A model generated the notes under the pieces. That model saw only the letters and a list, made by a program, of their open reading frames with translations, was not told the DNA's origin and made no database searches. 64,000 nucleotides of DNA from an uncultured Prevotella sp. (GTDB lineage Bacteria > Bacteroidota > Bacteroidia > Bacteroidales > Bacteroidaceae), in the NCBI GenBank assembly GCA_900314935.1, contig OMXE01000006.1, positions 1 to 64,000 on the forward strand, read 5' to 3'. Position 1 is the first letter of the stretch. Every line of letters starts with the position of its first letter. A program made the position numbers and the translations under genes. This document shows, in pieces, positions 42,443-51,951 of the stretch.

Positions 42443-44029
42443 TTACTTCTTATCAACAGCACACTGCTCAATGGGCAGACAGCGCTTGTAGTTCTCGATG
42501 TATTTCTCGAAGCCTGCTACATCCTCCGGAGTAGGAGCGATGCTGACACCTGTGTTCCCTGCGAAGACCACCTCCTCGAGGTAGTCAGCTAGGTTCTTAC
42601 CGTTCTGGTTGATCAGGTAAGCAGCCAGCAGGGCAATACCCCATGCACCACCTTCACCTGCAGTCTCCATCACGCTGATAGGACTATTCAGTGCGGCAGC
42701 CAGCATGCGCTGACCAACGCCGGCAGTCTTGAAGTAGCCACCATGACCTGTGATACGGTCAACACGGATCATCTCGTCCTTGAACAAGATGTCGTTACCA
42801 ATCTTCAGCACACCGATAGCACCATAGAGCTGGGCACGCATGAAGTTAGCCAGGTTGAACTTATCGTTGGCAGAGCGAACGAAGAGTGGACGACCGTCAG
42901 CAAGTCCTGTAACAGGCTCACCGCTAACGTAGTTATAGGCCATCAGACCACCGCAGTCGGTATCGCCCTCCAGGGCCTTGTTGAAGAGTTTGCCGTAGAG
43001 CTCGTTCATGTCAACGGGAACACCCAGCAACTGCTGATACTCCTTGAAGAGACCAACCCATGCATTGATGTCGCTGGTACAGTTGTTACAGTGTACCATA
43101 GCCACCAGACTGCCGTCGGGTGTGGTCACCATATCGATCATCTCGTAAGGCTTGGAGAGTTCCTTCTCCAGCACGATCATTGAGAATGAAGAGGTTCCTG
43201 CGCTGACATTACCTGTACGCTGCTTCACGGCATTGGTTGCCACCATACCCGTACCTGCGTCGCCTTCAGGAGGACAAACAGGGATACCAGCCTTCAGATG
43301 ACCAGACACGTCGATCTTCTTGGCACCCTCTGCACTGAGGAAGCCTGCGTTCTCGCCAGCATTCAGTGACTTGGGCAGGATGTCGAGCAACTTCCATGGG
43401 TAGCCCTTGGGAGCCACGAGCTTGTCGAATTTCTCCACCATCTGTGCATCGTACGTCTTGGTCTTGGGATCAACGGGAATCATACCCGAAGCATCACCAA
43501 CGCCTAATACGAACTGACCTGTTACCTGCCAGTGAACATAGCCTGCGAGGGTAGTGAGGAACTTGATGTCCTTCACGTGCTCATTGTCCTCGAGGATGCA
43601 CTGGTAGAGGTGAGAGATACTCCAGCGGAGAGGGATGTTGTAGTTGAAGAGCTGAGAGAGCTCGGCAGCGGCCTTACCTGTATTGGTGTTACGCCAGGTA
43701 CGGAATGGCACGAGGATCTCCTGGTTCTCGTTGAACGCCATATAGCCGTGCATCATGGCAGAGAAACCGATGGCGGCCAGTGATTCGATCTCACAGTCAT
43801 ACTGCTTCATCACATCCTTGCGCAGATCAGCATAGCAGTCCTGCAAGCCGTACCAGATGGCCTCAATGGAGTAGGTCCACAAACCGTCAACCAACTGGTT
43901 CTCCCACTCATGACTACCTTGTGCGATGGGCTTATTCTCCTCGTCGATGAGAACCGCCTTAATGCGGGTAGAGCCAAACTCAATACCGAGAATGGCTTTA
44001 CCCTCTGTTATCGTTTTTCTAGCATCCAT
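42443..44029 (-). CDS. araB: FGGY-family carbohydrate kinase, probable L-ribulokinase
   Basis: A 528-residue kinase: ILGIEFGSTRIKAVLID opens the fold, GDASGMIPVD has the catalytic Asp region, GNVSAGTSSFSMIVLE and GHGGYFKTAGVGQRMLAAA are ATP-site segments. The sequence looks like xylulokinases, but in Bacteroides arabinose operons this type of kinase phosphorylates L-ribulose. Position after araA and araD supports that. The ATG at 44029 (MDARKT) is used; the upstream TTG is part of a repeat. Last gene of the six-gene operon, ending at the bidirectional terminator. Confidence 0.85.
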   Translation of the reverse strand: MDARKTITEGKAILGIEFGSTRIKAVLIDEENKPIAQGSHEWENQLVDGLWTYSIEAIWYGLQDCYADLRKDVMKQYDCEIESLAAIGFSAMMHGYMAFNENQEILVPFRTWRNTNTGKAAAELSQLFNYNIPLRWSISHLYQCILEDNEHVKDIKFLTTLAGYVHWQVTGQFVLGVGDASGMIPVDPKTKTYDAQMVEKFDKLVAPKGYPWKLLDILPKSLNAGENAGFLSAEGAKKIDVSGHLKAGIPVCPPEGDAGTGMVATNAVKQRTGNVSAGTSSFSMIVLEKELSKPYEMIDMVTTPDGSLVAMVHCNNCTSDINAWVGLFKEYQQLLGVPVDMNELYGKLFNKALEGDTDCGGLMAYNYVSGEPVTGLADGRPLFVRSANDKFNLANFMRAQLYGAIGVLKIGNDILFKDEMIRVDRITGHGGYFKTAGVGQRMLAAALNSPISVMETAGEGGAWGIALLAAYLINQNGKNLADYLEEVVFAGNTGVSIAPTPEDVAGFEKYIENYKRCLPIEQCAVDKK

Positions 44030-44063
44030 AATTGTCAATTTTCAATTATCAATTGTCAATTAT
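44030..44063. repeat. Family-B repeat between araA and the kinase gene
   Basis: Four units of the ATTGTCAATTTTCA type fill the gap between the two genes. Confidence 0.75.
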
Positions 44064-45592
44064 TTCAGTGCTTTGTTCAGCATGAAATACACTTCGTTGT
44101 TACGGAGTGTCTGCTTGAAGTCGGCGATGTTCGTATTCTTGTTGATACGTACATACTCAATGCCAGTCATCTCAGCGAAGTCATCCCAGTACTCCTCGGT
44201 AATGTCGTACGAGAAGGCGCTGTGGTGAGTACCGCCAGCGAGGATCCATGCGCCGGCACCGATCTCGAATGTGGGCTGCGGAACCCAGAGGGCAGAAGCC
44301 ACGGGCAGGTTCGGCATGGGTTTCGGCTCGATGCACTCCACCTCCTGAGAGATTAGACGGAAGCGGTTACCCAGGTCAACCACGGTAGCCTTGATACCAC
44401 GACCGGTCTTTGAGGTAAACACCAAGCGGGCAGTCTGCTGCTTGCGGATACCGATACCTAAGAAGTGAACCTCGAGTTTCGGTTTGTCGGTAGCGATCAG
44501 CGGACAGATCTCAAGCATGTGACTCTGCAGACAAGAGCTGCGGTCGCCAGCGAAGTTCAGGGTGTAGTCCTCGAGGAACGAGCAACCAGTAGGCATGCCC
44601 TGCTGGATCACCCACAGTGAGCGATACAAGCAAGCCGTCTTCCAGTCACCTTCGGCACCGAAGCCATAGCCCTCTTCCATCAAGCGCTGTGAGGCCAGAC
44701 CCGGAATCTGGTCGAAGCCCACGAAGTTCGGATCGTTGATGTCAGCATCACCCAGGTCGTCGAAGTTCGTGGTGAAGGCAGTAGCACCCTCATCCTTCAG
44801 TACGCGGCGCAGGGCGATCTCAGCCTTTGCGGCGTTCTTCACCTTCTCCCAATATACCTCTTCTCCGCTCTCATCGATCTTGACGGTGTAGAGCTTCTTG
44901 TACTCCTCAACCAATTCATCAGCTTCCTTGTCGGTCACCTTCTTGAAATACTCCATCAGTGAGCTCACGGGGTAGTAGTCCACGTGATAGCCCAGGCGCT
45001 GCTCAAACTCCACACGGTCGCCATCAGTAACGGCCACGTTGTTCATGTTCATACCGAACATCAGGCAGCGTACGTTCTTGGCATCAGCCACACCGGCAGC
45101 AACACGAGCCCAGATAGCAATCTTCTTCTGTACCTCTTCTTCCTTCCAGTAGCCGCAAACCACCTTACGGGGAACGCGCATACGGGTGCAGATATGTCCG
45201 AACTCGATATCACCGTGAGCACTCTGGTTCAGGTTCATGAAGTCCATGTCGATCTTATCCCAGGGAATCTCAGCGTTATACTGCGTATGGAAGTGGAGCA
45301 GCGGCTTCTGCAGTGCCTGCAGACCCTTGATCCACATCTTTGCGGGAGAGAACGTATGCATCCATGTGATGATACCCACGCACTTCGCATCGTTGTTTGC
45401 GGCCTTCATCACTTCCTCCACTTCCTTGGAGCTGTTGGCCGTACCTTTATATACTACTTTGATAGGGATGATACCGCTGGCGTTCAAGCCTTCCACCATC
45501 TCCTTGGAGTGACCGTCAACAGCAACGACTGCGTCACCTCCGTATAGTAACTGTGCACCAGTTACCCACCAAACTTCTAAATCCTTAAACAT
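44060..45592 (-). CDS. araA: L-arabinose isomerase
   Basis: A 510-residue enzyme that converts L-arabinose to L-ribulose with Mn2+. It starts MFKDLEVWWVTGAQLLYG at 45592; an upstream frame is dropped. Family signs: CVGIITWMHTFSPAKMWI, LHFHTQYNAEIPWD, MDFMNLNQSAHGDIEFGH, EGYGFGAEGDWKTA (metal Glu), LEDYTLNF, SHMLEICPLI and GGTHHSAFSYD. Length is normal. Upstream lies a 83-base gap with a GC-rich family-C repeat; downstream a family-B repeat. Confidence 0.96.
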   Translation of the reverse strand: MFKDLEVWWVTGAQLLYGGDAVVAVDGHSKEMVEGLNASGIIPIKVVYKGTANSSKEVEEVMKAANNDAKCVGIITWMHTFSPAKMWIKGLQALQKPLLHFHTQYNAEIPWDKIDMDFMNLNQSAHGDIEFGHICTRMRVPRKVVCGYWKEEEVQKKIAIWARVAAGVADAKNVRCLMFGMNMNNVAVTDGDRVEFEQRLGYHVDYYPVSSLMEYFKKVTDKEADELVEEYKKLYTVKIDESGEEVYWEKVKNAAKAEIALRRVLKDEGATAFTTNFDDLGDADINDPNFVGFDQIPGLASQRLMEEGYGFGAEGDWKTACLYRSLWVIQQGMPTGCSFLEDYTLNFAGDRSSCLQSHMLEICPLIATDKPKLEVHFLGIGIRKQQTARLVFTSKTGRGIKATVVDLGNRFRLISQEVECIEPKPMPNLPVASALWVPQPTFEIGAGAWILAGGTHHSAFSYDITEEYWDDFAEMTGIEYVRINKNTNIADFKQTLRNNEVYFMLNKALK

Positions 45593-45597
45593 AATGT

Positions 45598-45650
45598 AGC
45601 CCCCCTCATATCCCCCCATAAAGGGGGAAGACCAAACAGGGGTATGGGTC
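45598..45650. repeat. Family-C repeat between araD and araA
   Basis: CCCCCTCATATCCCCCC-ATAAA-GGGGGAAG... followed by CAGGGGTATGGG. GC-rich and partly self-complementary; same type as the inserts in cbiB and cbiET but here outside a gene. Confidence 0.6.
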
Positions 45651-45675
45651 TTGAGTTAATGATTGCTTTTAATTG

Positions 45676-46380
45676 TTACTTCTTTTTCTGTCCGTAATAA
45701 GCATTAGGACCATGCTTTCTTGAGTAGTGCTTCTCGATGAGCAGCGGGTTCATGGTGAGGTTGGGGTTCACCGAGAAAGCCACGAAGGCCATCTTGGCGC
45801 ACTGCTCCATCACCTTGGCGTTATACACTGCATTATCGGGAGATGTACCCCAAGAGAACGGACCGTGGTTCTTTACCAGTACGGCAGGAGTATGATCGGG
45901 GTTGATCTTGCGGATGTTCAGAATCTCGTCAACGATTACGTTACCCGTTTCCAGTTCGTACTGACCTTTTACCTCAGCTTCGGTCATGTCGCGTGTACAG
46001 GGAATATCCTTGTAGAAATAGTCGGCATGTGTGGTTCCGATATTGGGAATGTCGCGTCCGGCCTGAGCAAAAGCCGTTGCATAGGTGCTATGTGTATGCA
46101 CCACGCCCTGGATGTTGGGGAATGCCTTATACAAGACAAGGTGCGTAGGTGTGTCGCTGGAAGGGTTCAGGTCGCCTTCAACCACCTTACCGGTTTCCAG
46201 ATCCACCACAACCATGTCGCTGGCCTTCATCTCATCGTAGCTCACGCCTGATGGCTTGATCACCACCAGACCCTTCTCGCGGTCGATACCGCTCACATTT
46301 CCCCAAGTGAAAATCACCAATCCTTGTTTTACCAAGTCGAGATTGGCCTTAAATACCTTTTCTTTGAGTTCTTCTAACAT
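45676..46380 (-). CDS. araD: L-ribulose-5-phosphate 4-epimerase
   Basis: A 234-residue class II aldolase-fold enzyme that makes D-xylulose 5-phosphate from L-ribulose 5-phosphate. Zinc ligands and catalytic parts are seen: [49 protein letters not shown] (two zinc His), GTTHADYF and [11 protein letters not shown]. Length is normal. It follows the AraR gene by 14 bases. Product enters the pentose phosphate pathway (tkt, rpiB at the left end of the window). Confidence 0.96.
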   Translation of the reverse strand: MLEELKEKVFKANLDLVKQGLVIFTWGNVSGIDREKGLVVIKPSGVSYDEMKASDMVVVDLETGKVVEGDLNPSSDTPTHLVLYKAFPNIQGVVHTHSTYATAFAQAGRDIPNIGTTHADYFYKDIPCTRDMTEAEVKGQYELETGNVIVDEILNIRKINPDHTPAVLVKNHGPFSWGTSPDNAVYNAKVMEQCAKMAFVAFSVNPNLTMNPLLIEKHYSRKHGPNAYYGQKKK

Positions 46381-46394
46381 TTCTTTATAACGAA

Positions 46395-47075
46395 TTACTT
46401 AAGTTTGAAACTCGGTTCCTCCATATACATACGCTTGTTGAATCGATAGAGGGCAGCCCCACGCTTAGATGTCACCTTGTCGATCAGCTCCGTCTTTTCG
46501 ATGAAGTCGATCTGCTTGATGCGTTTGCGGAAGTTGCGCTTGTCGATTTCCTCGCCAAGAACGGCCTCATACACCAGCTGCAACTGAGTCAGCGTGAAGA
46601 GGTCGGGTAGGAGGTTGAAGCTCAGCGGCTCGCTGCTGATGCGTCTGCGCAGCATGGTAACGGCTTTCTTCACCATCTCGTTATGGTCGGAGTAGAGCTT
46701 GGGCATCTTACCCAGTTCCACCCATTCCACGCCGTGCTCTTTCAGCAGCTTGTTGTCATAGTCCTTCACGTTGATCAGAGCGCAGTAGGCTATGGAAATC
46801 ACGCGTTCACCCGGGTCGCGGTCAACGGCCCCGAAGGTAGCTACCTGTTTCATGTAGATGTGCTTCAGACCCGTCAGCTCGAACAGTACCCTATGGGCGG
46901 CCTCGTCAACACTCTCATCAGGGTTGACGAAGCCACCGTAGAGTGACCATTCGCCGCGTCCTGGATCCATCTTTCGTCTTCCCATCAACAGCTTCAGCTT
47001 GTTGTTGTCGAAACCAAAGACGATACAGTCAACAGCTACAAATGCTTTATTATGATCACCGTAATAGGTTGTCAT
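46395..47075 (-). CDS. araR: AraR, Nudix-type transcriptional regulator
   Basis: A 226-residue NrtR-like regulator. Residues 8-135 are a Nudix domain; residues 145-226 a winged-helix DNA-binding domain ([31 protein letters not shown]). The Nudix box reads [24 protein letters not shown] but lacks the REUxEE core, so hydrolysis is not expected; the domain must serve as a sensor. In Bacteroides thetaiotaomicron a protein of this kind, in an operon of the same make-up, represses arabinose genes and is released by L-arabinose. It lies between the transporter and araD, so it controls its own operon. Confidence 0.88.
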   Translation of the reverse strand: MTTYYGDHNKAFVAVDCIVFGFDNNKLKLLMGRRKMDPGRGEWSLYGGFVNPDESVDEAAHRVLFELTGLKHIYMKQVATFGAVDRDPGERVISIAYCALINVKDYDNKLLKEHGVEWVELGKMPKLYSDHNEMVKKAVTMLRRRISSEPLSFNLLPDLFTLTQLQLVYEAVLGEEIDKRNFRKRIKQIDFIEKTELIDKVTSKRGAALYRFNKRMYMEEPSFKLK

Positions 47076-47090
47076 ATCTGTATTCTTGTT

Positions 47091-48770
47091 TTACCAGAAA
47101 TAGATGTAGAATGCAACGGTGATAGCAAGAATAACACAAGTGTGGAATACATCCCAACCGTTCCAGCTGGCACGTGTGGCAGCCTTCTGCTCAGGAGTAG
47201 CTGTACCGAATACCAGACCCTGGATCTTCTCCTTTGACGGAGCCTCGGTGTTCAGACTGACGATGATAACCACCAGACAGCATACGATGAGCATGACACC
47301 GCAGAAGTAGAGCCAGTTGAAGTCGTAGAACACAGCCTTGAACCAGCTGCTGGCTGCATCAGGTGTATTACTGTAATATACCTTGGCGCCGAGACGTGTC
47401 AGACCGATAATGATACCGGCCAGCAAGCCCCACATACCACCCTTGGCAGAAGCACGTTTCCAGCAGATACCCAGCAGGAAGGCTGCGGCTATACCCGGAG
47501 CCAGCACAGACTGTACGTCCTGCAGGTAGTTGTAGAGTACGTTACCCACTGAACGCATGATGGGGATCCAGAGGATACCGAGGATCACGATAACCACGGT
47601 AGCGGTCTGACCGATGCGTACCAGACTCTTCTCAGAGGTCTGCGGCTTCAGGCGCTTCCAGAAGTCGATGGTGAACAGCATGGCTGAAGAGTTGAACAGT
47701 GAAGCCAGTGAAGACATCAGGGCAGCGAGGATACCACAAACCACCAGACCCTTCACACCGGCGGGCAGCAGCTTAGCCACGAGGGTGGGGAAGGCTGCAT
47801 CGGGTGTTGACAGTAAGAACACCTCACCGCTGGGCATGGTGATACCCTTTGTGCTCAGAGCGTAAGCGATCATACCGGGGATCAGGAAGAGGAACACGGG
47901 CAACAGCTTCAGGTAAGCACCGAAGATGGTACCACGACGACTTTCCTTCTCATTCTTTCCAGAGAGTACACGCTGTACGATATACTGGTCGGTACACCAG
48001 TACCAGAAACCAATCACGGCAGAGCCGACGAGGGCACCCAGCCAAGGATAGTCAGGATCACGCAAGTCGCGCATCAGGTCGGTCATGTGGTCACCATACT
48101 CATTCACGGTCTGGATAGAGCAGGCAGCCATCATCTGATCCCATCCGCCGAGGGCCTTCAGACCCAGTACCAGGATGATGAGTGAGCCGAGCAACAGGAT
48201 AGGTGTCTGCAGCACAGAGGTGTAGAGCACGGATTTCATACCACCGAAGACGGTATAGAGGGCAGTGATGACCACCAGTCCGATGGCAGCGATCCAGAAG
48301 AAGTCGATGCCCCACAGCTCCTTGATACCGAACACCTGCTGGAACACGAGTCCGCCAGCATATACTGTTACGGCCACCTTTGTCAGCACGTAGCTGATCA
48401 AAGAGATCACCGACAGGATGGTGCGGCTTTCCTTGTTGTAGCGGCGCTCCAGGAACTCAGGCATGGTATAAACCATAGAGCGTGTGTAGAACGGTACGAA
48501 TACCCAACCGAGGAGTAGGATAAGCCAGCCTTGTATCTCCCAATGTGCCATGGCCATACCTGATGAAGCACCGGCACCGGCGAGTCCGATGAGGTGTTCC
48601 GAACCGATGTTCGAAGCGAAGATAGAAGCACCGATAGCGATCCATGTCGCGTCCTTGCCTCCCAAGAAATAGTCTGCTGAATTGTCGTTTTTCTGACTAA
48701 CGACCCAAATAACGATGCCGATCAGTGCGCAACAGAATACACCGATGACGATCCAGTCTAATAGTTGCAT
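47091..48770 (-). CDS. araT: Sodium:solute symporter (SSS family), probable L-arabinose transporter
   Basis: A 559-residue inner-membrane protein with about 14 hydrophobic helices, of the SGLT type: SADYFLGGKDATWIAIGAS, IGLAGAGASSGMAMAHWEIQ, FYTRSMVYTMPEFLERRYN, GGMKSVLYTSVLQ, WYWCTDQYIVQRVLSGK and FNSSAMLFTIDFWK. The family couples sugar uptake to Na+. Location between the mutarotase and araR in an arabinose operon fixes L-arabinose as the likely cargo. Confidence 0.9.
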   Translation of the reverse strand: MQLLDWIVIGVFCCALIGIVIWVVSQKNDNSADYFLGGKDATWIAIGASIFASNIGSEHLIGLAGAGASSGMAMAHWEIQGWLILLLGWVFVPFYTRSMVYTMPEFLERRYNKESRTILSVISLISYVLTKVAVTVYAGGLVFQQVFGIKELWGIDFFWIAAIGLVVITALYTVFGGMKSVLYTSVLQTPILLLGSLIILVLGLKALGGWDQMMAACSIQTVNEYGDHMTDLMRDLRDPDYPWLGALVGSAVIGFWYWCTDQYIVQRVLSGKNEKESRRGTIFGAYLKLLPVFLFLIPGMIAYALSTKGITMPSGEVFLLSTPDAAFPTLVAKLLPAGVKGLVVCGILAALMSSLASLFNSSAMLFTIDFWKRLKPQTSEKSLVRIGQTATVVIVILGILWIPIMRSVGNVLYNYLQDVQSVLAPGIAAAFLLGICWKRASAKGGMWGLLAGIIIGLTRLGAKVYYSNTPDAASSWFKAVFYDFNWLYFCGVMLIVCCLVVIIVSLNTEAPSKEKIQGLVFGTATPEQKAATRASWNGWDVFHTCVILAITVAFYIYFW

Positions 48771-48824
48771 GTTTTCTGATTGTTATAAGTTATAATATTA
48801 ATAATGTGTAATAGTCTTGTAGGC

Positions 48825-49994
48825 TTACTGCTTTACAACACCGAACTTGAAGATACAGTGTGAGTAGTATTTCTCACCCGGGTTCAGGAAAGCAGAGGGC
48901 CACTTGGGCTTGTTGGGGGTGTCGGGATACTTCTGTGTCTCCAGACAGATACCTGCGTGCTTCTGGTACTTGATGCCCTTCTTACCGGCAACCTTTCCTT
49001 CGAGGAAGTTACCAGAGTACACCTGGATACCCGGCTCGTTGGTATAGACCTCGAGCATGATACCTGTTTTGGGAGAGTACAGACTGGCGGCCAGCTGCTT
49101 CTCGTTACCCTTACCGTCGTGATAGGAGGCGAGACACCAGTTGTGGTCGAAACCGTTGGCGTTCTTGATGGCCTTGTAGTCGAAGTTGTTCACGTTCTTA
49201 CCCACTTCCACGGGCTCCATGAAGTCCATCGGAGTACCCTTCACCCAAGCGGTGTCACCAGTGGTCATGTAAGTATCGTCGGTAGGAGTATAGTAGTAAG
49301 AGTTCACATGCAGGATGTGGTTCTCGATGGTCTCGTTTGGATCGCCATTGAGGTTGAAGTATGAGTGGTTGGTCATATTGATCACCGTCTTCTGGTCGGT
49401 TGTGGCGGTATAAGAGATGTCGATACTGTTGTTGCTGCGAACGATGAAGGTCACGTCGGCTTTCACGTTTCCGGGGAAGTTGTTATCGCCGTCGGGAGAG
49501 TTCATGGTCAGCACCAAGGTAGAGTCGTTCGACTGTACGGCATCATATACCTGATACTGCCAGCCTGAGAAACCGCCGTGCAGACAGTGACCGAAGTTGT
49601 TGCGTGGCAACTGGATGGTCTTACCGTCGATGGTAATCAAACCGTTCTTAATACGGTTAGCGTAACGACCGATAGAGGCACCGAAGTCGCTGGGAGAGTT
49701 CACAGAGTCGGCATACTGAGCCACGTTGTCATAACCCAGTACCACGTCCTGAAGGTTGTTGTCCTTGTCGGGAACCATCAGAGAAACGATACGTCCACCA
49801 AAGTTAGTGATGCACACCTCCATACCGTTGTGGTTCTTCAATGTGTAGAGCTTTACGGGCTTCTCATTGATGGTGGTGTCAAAGGCTGCGGGATCCAGTC
49901 CCGAAACGGTTAATTTTGAGTCGTTGCCTGAACAGGCAGAGAGCAGAATGGCTGCCATTCCGGCTCCCATGAGCATTCTTTTTAAAGCTTTCAT
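48825..49994 (-). CDS. galM: Aldose 1-epimerase (mutarotase) lipoprotein
   Basis: A 389-residue enzyme with a lipoprotein signal (MKALKRMLMGAGMAAILLSAC, then SGNDSK), so it faces the periplasm or the surface. The mutarotase parts are INFGGRIVSLMVPD, GASIGRYANRIKNG, GFSGWQYQVYD, the catalytic His in MTNHSYFNLNG and the Glu in CLETQKYPDTPN. It speeds up exchange of sugar anomers before uptake. First gene of the arabinose operon. The ATG at 49994 is chosen for its signal peptide; the frame opens further upstream. Confidence 0.92.
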   Translation of the reverse strand: MKALKRMLMGAGMAAILLSACSGNDSKLTVSGLDPAAFDTTINEKPVKLYTLKNHNGMEVCITNFGGRIVSLMVPDKDNNLQDVVLGYDNVAQYADSVNSPSDFGASIGRYANRIKNGLITIDGKTIQLPRNNFGHCLHGGFSGWQYQVYDAVQSNDSTLVLTMNSPDGDNNFPGNVKADVTFIVRSNNSIDISYTATTDQKTVINMTNHSYFNLNGDPNETIENHILHVNSYYYTPTDDTYMTTGDTAWVKGTPMDFMEPVEVGKNVNNFDYKAIKNANGFDHNWCLASYHDGKGNEKQLAASLYSPKTGIMLEVYTNEPGIQVYSGNFLEGKVAGKKGIKYQKHAGICLETQKYPDTPNKPKWPSAFLNPGEKYYSHCIFKFGVVKQ

Positions 49995-50026
49995 AATGTG
50001 ATTGTTTAGAAATGAATTGAATTTGG

Positions 50027-50040
50027 GTGTAAAATTACAC
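50027..50040. promoter_or_regulatory. Candidate operator upstream of the arabinose operon
   Basis: GTGTAA-AA-TTACAC is an inverted repeat 33 bases before the galM start. A second one, ATGTT-TTAC-AACAT, lies at 50081-50094. Either could bind AraR; I do not know the AraR site well enough to decide. Confidence 0.4.
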
Positions 50041-50130
50041 ATAAATTCAATAGGTTGTATCTTTCATTAGTATGTTTTACAACATAAAATGCTGTTCAAA
50101 GTGTATTTTTGACACTTTTTAACCACGTTC

Positions 50131-50190
50131 TTTCTTTGTAAAGAAACAAACTTCTACCCCTCTTTTTCTTTGGCGCAAAGAAAAGAGGCA
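50131..50190. repeat. Two adjoining inverted repeats (REP-like)
   Basis: TTTCTTTGTAAAGAAA at 50131-50146, then CCTCTTTTTCTTTG-GCG-CAAAGAAAAGAGG around 50159-50188. Both share the CTTTG/CAAAG core. Confidence 0.6.
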
Positions 50191-50239
50191 AAAGAAACAT
50201 CCACCTTCCCCCATCCCCTCCCTATATGGAGGGGCTCAA

Positions 50240-50269
50240 CTGAAAATTGCGGATACCGCCAATTTTCAG
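50240..50269. repeat. Inverted repeat, CTGAAAATTG arms
   Basis: CTGAAAATTGCGG and CCGCCAATTTTCAG pair almost fully around ATA. No gene lies here. Confidence 0.7.
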
Positions 50270-50282
50270 AATTCATTAAAGT

Positions 50283-50308
50283 AAAATCGGGCATCAAAGC
50301 CCGATTTT
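50283..50308. terminator. Terminator of the DUF4380 gene
   Basis: AAAATCGGGC and GCCCGATTTT form a perfect 10-bp stem with loop ATCAAA and T residues on both sides. It lies about 230 bases past the DUF4380 stop. Confidence 0.7.
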
Positions 50309-50353
50309 GTTTCTTTTTCGGCTTACGCCAGGTCGTTGGCGCCAATCACCACA

Positions 50354-50407
50354 GTCCATCAAGTCAATTAAGCCCATTAAGCCCATTAAGCCCATCAAGC
50401 CCATTAA
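50354..50407. repeat. 10-bp tandem repeat (TTAAGCCCAT), five copies
   Basis: Period 10, three perfect copies with altered copies at each end (TCAAGTCAAT, TCAAGCCCAT). Non-coding. Confidence 0.8.
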
Positions 50408-50454
50408 CTTATCGTAATAACGTAACCCCGTAATCACGAAACCTCAGTGGTAAT

Positions 50455-50541
50455 CTCGCGCCACCGCACAACCGCGCCCCCGCGCCTTCGGCTTTCCCCC
50501 TTCCTCTTGGGGAGGGGGTTAGGGGGTGAGGCTCCCTTACT
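50455..50541. repeat. Family-C GC-rich repeat at the end of the DUF4380 gene
   Basis: CCGCACAACCGCGCCCCCGCG, then CTTTCCCCCTTCC-TCTTGGGGAGGGGGTTAGGGGG. Non-coding, ending at the DUF4380 stop codon. Confidence 0.6.
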
Positions 50542-51415
50542 TCAACTTCTTTACCTTCTTCACCATCTTCTTGGCGGCCATGCCGTCGCAAGGAAGGAGG
50601 TACCATTTAACAGGCCAAACAAGGGATTGTCCTGGCTCCAGTGTGGTGTAAGCACCTTGACTCTCCAGCTCGATATAGGTCTTTCCGCGGTTCACATACA
50701 CCTGGATCTCTGCCTCCTCGGGAGCGGGCTGTGAGATGTCGAGGTCCTTGAATTTCTTCACCAGCAGCAGACTACCATTTGTGTAAGCCAGCCAACCCTT
50801 ACCGTCGGCATTGATCTTACGGTTCGCATTGGTCTCGTCGGTCTGATACCATACAGCACCGTCTTTCTTCTCGAACGTCATCAGTCCGGCAGGTGTAATT
50901 CCTTCCACAGGTGCATCGAAGAAGATCTGTCCTTCGTTGGCTACGCGGGTGATCTCCCAAGGGGCTACCTTCTTGGTCTGGTTGCTCTCGTTCTTGATGG
51001 AGTAGGTGACAACAATGGCTTTACGTTTTGCATCCACGGTGAACTCCTTACCAATGCGGAAACCCAGTCGGGATGATACCTCGCTGGTAAGCACCAGCTT
51101 ATCGTCCTTAAGCTCGGCCTTATAAGGGCGCTTGTCGTATTCCTGTACCGGTGGCCAGTTCCATTCTTTCTGCGGACTGGTCCAGAAGGTGCTGCCAAAC
51201 TGTTCGGGTCTGTTCAACTGCGAGATTACTTCCTGATCCTTGTACTTGAACGAAAGGATCTTACCTCCAGTAGCAGCGTTGACCACCATCGACAGGTCGC
51301 CCACTTCGATGAGATACTTCGATTCTCCTAATTCCTTGATGTTCTGGTTGGCGGCAAACAGGGTTGCGCATCCCATCCAGACGGTTGCCATAAGCAATGT
51401 GATCGTTCTTTTCAT
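50537..51415 (-). CDS. Secreted DUF4380-type protein, mutarotase-like fold
   Basis: A 292-residue protein with signal peptide (LLMATVWMGCATLFA). The beta-rich body (MVVNAATGGKILSFKYKDQE, STFWTSPQKEWNWPP, APWEITRVANEGQIFF, GKGWLAYTNGSLLLVKKF) is of the DUF4380/galactose mutarotase-like superfamily found in many Bacteroidetes; function unknown, likely sugar-related. The C-terminus ends in a lysine-rich tail (AAKKMVKKVKKLK). It has its own promoter and a terminator and is separate from the arabinose operon. Confidence 0.7.
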   Translation of the reverse strand: MKRTITLLMATVWMGCATLFAANQNIKELGESKYLIEVGDLSMVVNAATGGKILSFKYKDQEVISQLNRPEQFGSTFWTSPQKEWNWPPVQEYDKRPYKAELKDDKLVLTSEVSSRLGFRIGKEFTVDAKRKAIVVTYSIKNESNQTKKVAPWEITRVANEGQIFFDAPVEGITPAGLMTFEKKDGAVWYQTDETNANRKINADGKGWLAYTNGSLLLVKKFKDLDISQPAPEEAEIQVYVNRGKTYIELESQGAYTTLEPGQSLVWPVKWYLLPCDGMAAKKMVKKVKKLK

Positions 51416-51458
51416 ACGTTATTTTTGATAATGATTCGACATAGTTGATAATTCTTCG

Positions 51459-51490
51459 CAAAGGTACATCGTTTTTTTTAGACAACCAAA
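51459..51490 (-). promoter_or_regulatory. Promoter of the DUF4380 gene
   Basis: Minus-strand TTTG (51487-51490), 20 bases, TACCTTTG (51459-51466), 45 bases before the start. A full consensus match. Confidence 0.8.
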
Positions 51491-51720
51491 AAACCACCCC
51501 TTGTAGGGTGCAAAAATCCGTTAACAAAGCACCTGTTTTCTGTTAAAAGATACTAAGCACGGCATTTACTCCCAGTGAACGCCGTAAACGCTCATGGAGA
51601 GAACGGCATTTACTATAAACGTTAAACATTAAAGATTAAATGAAATGAAAGTCATCCTTTTCAGGAAAAGGGTCAACCATTTCCGTTGTTCGAGTCAACC
51701 TTTTCAGTACAATATGTGCC

Positions 51721-51878
51721 TTTGTGACATGTGAATTTGTGACAATAAGCACCTTGCGGAAGTGCAAAAGGCTATTATTATGAGTTATTATTATATTATA
51801 ATATAATAATAAAATTTTACTCTGACTATTTTCACACCTAATGGACCTCCTTAATGTCACAAAGTCAAAAGTCACAAA
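51721..51878. repeat. 158-bp nearly symmetric inverted repeat with a central palindrome
   Basis: TTTGTGAC at 51721 and 51736 is mirrored by GTCACAAA at 51856 and 51871; the pairs share one centre (51799.5). In the middle, 51785-51812 is a perfect 28-bp AT-only palindrome. Weaker matches run between the arms. Upstream, 51653-51715 has further CCTTTTCAG and GTCAACC repeats, and ACGGCATTTACT occurs twice (51560, 51602). No gene is visible in the 676-base gap. Confidence 0.8.
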
Positions 51879-51951
51879 GTACATCTTTGTTTAGTTTAAC
51901 AGTATTTCTTTGAAATCTTAACAGAATTTTGCACGCTACGCCCCCTTGTTT

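Noticed and set aside
51636..51884. An 82-residue minus-strand frame in the symmetric repeat region.
   Set aside because: It runs through the AT palindrome and inverted repeats and has no protein-like features.
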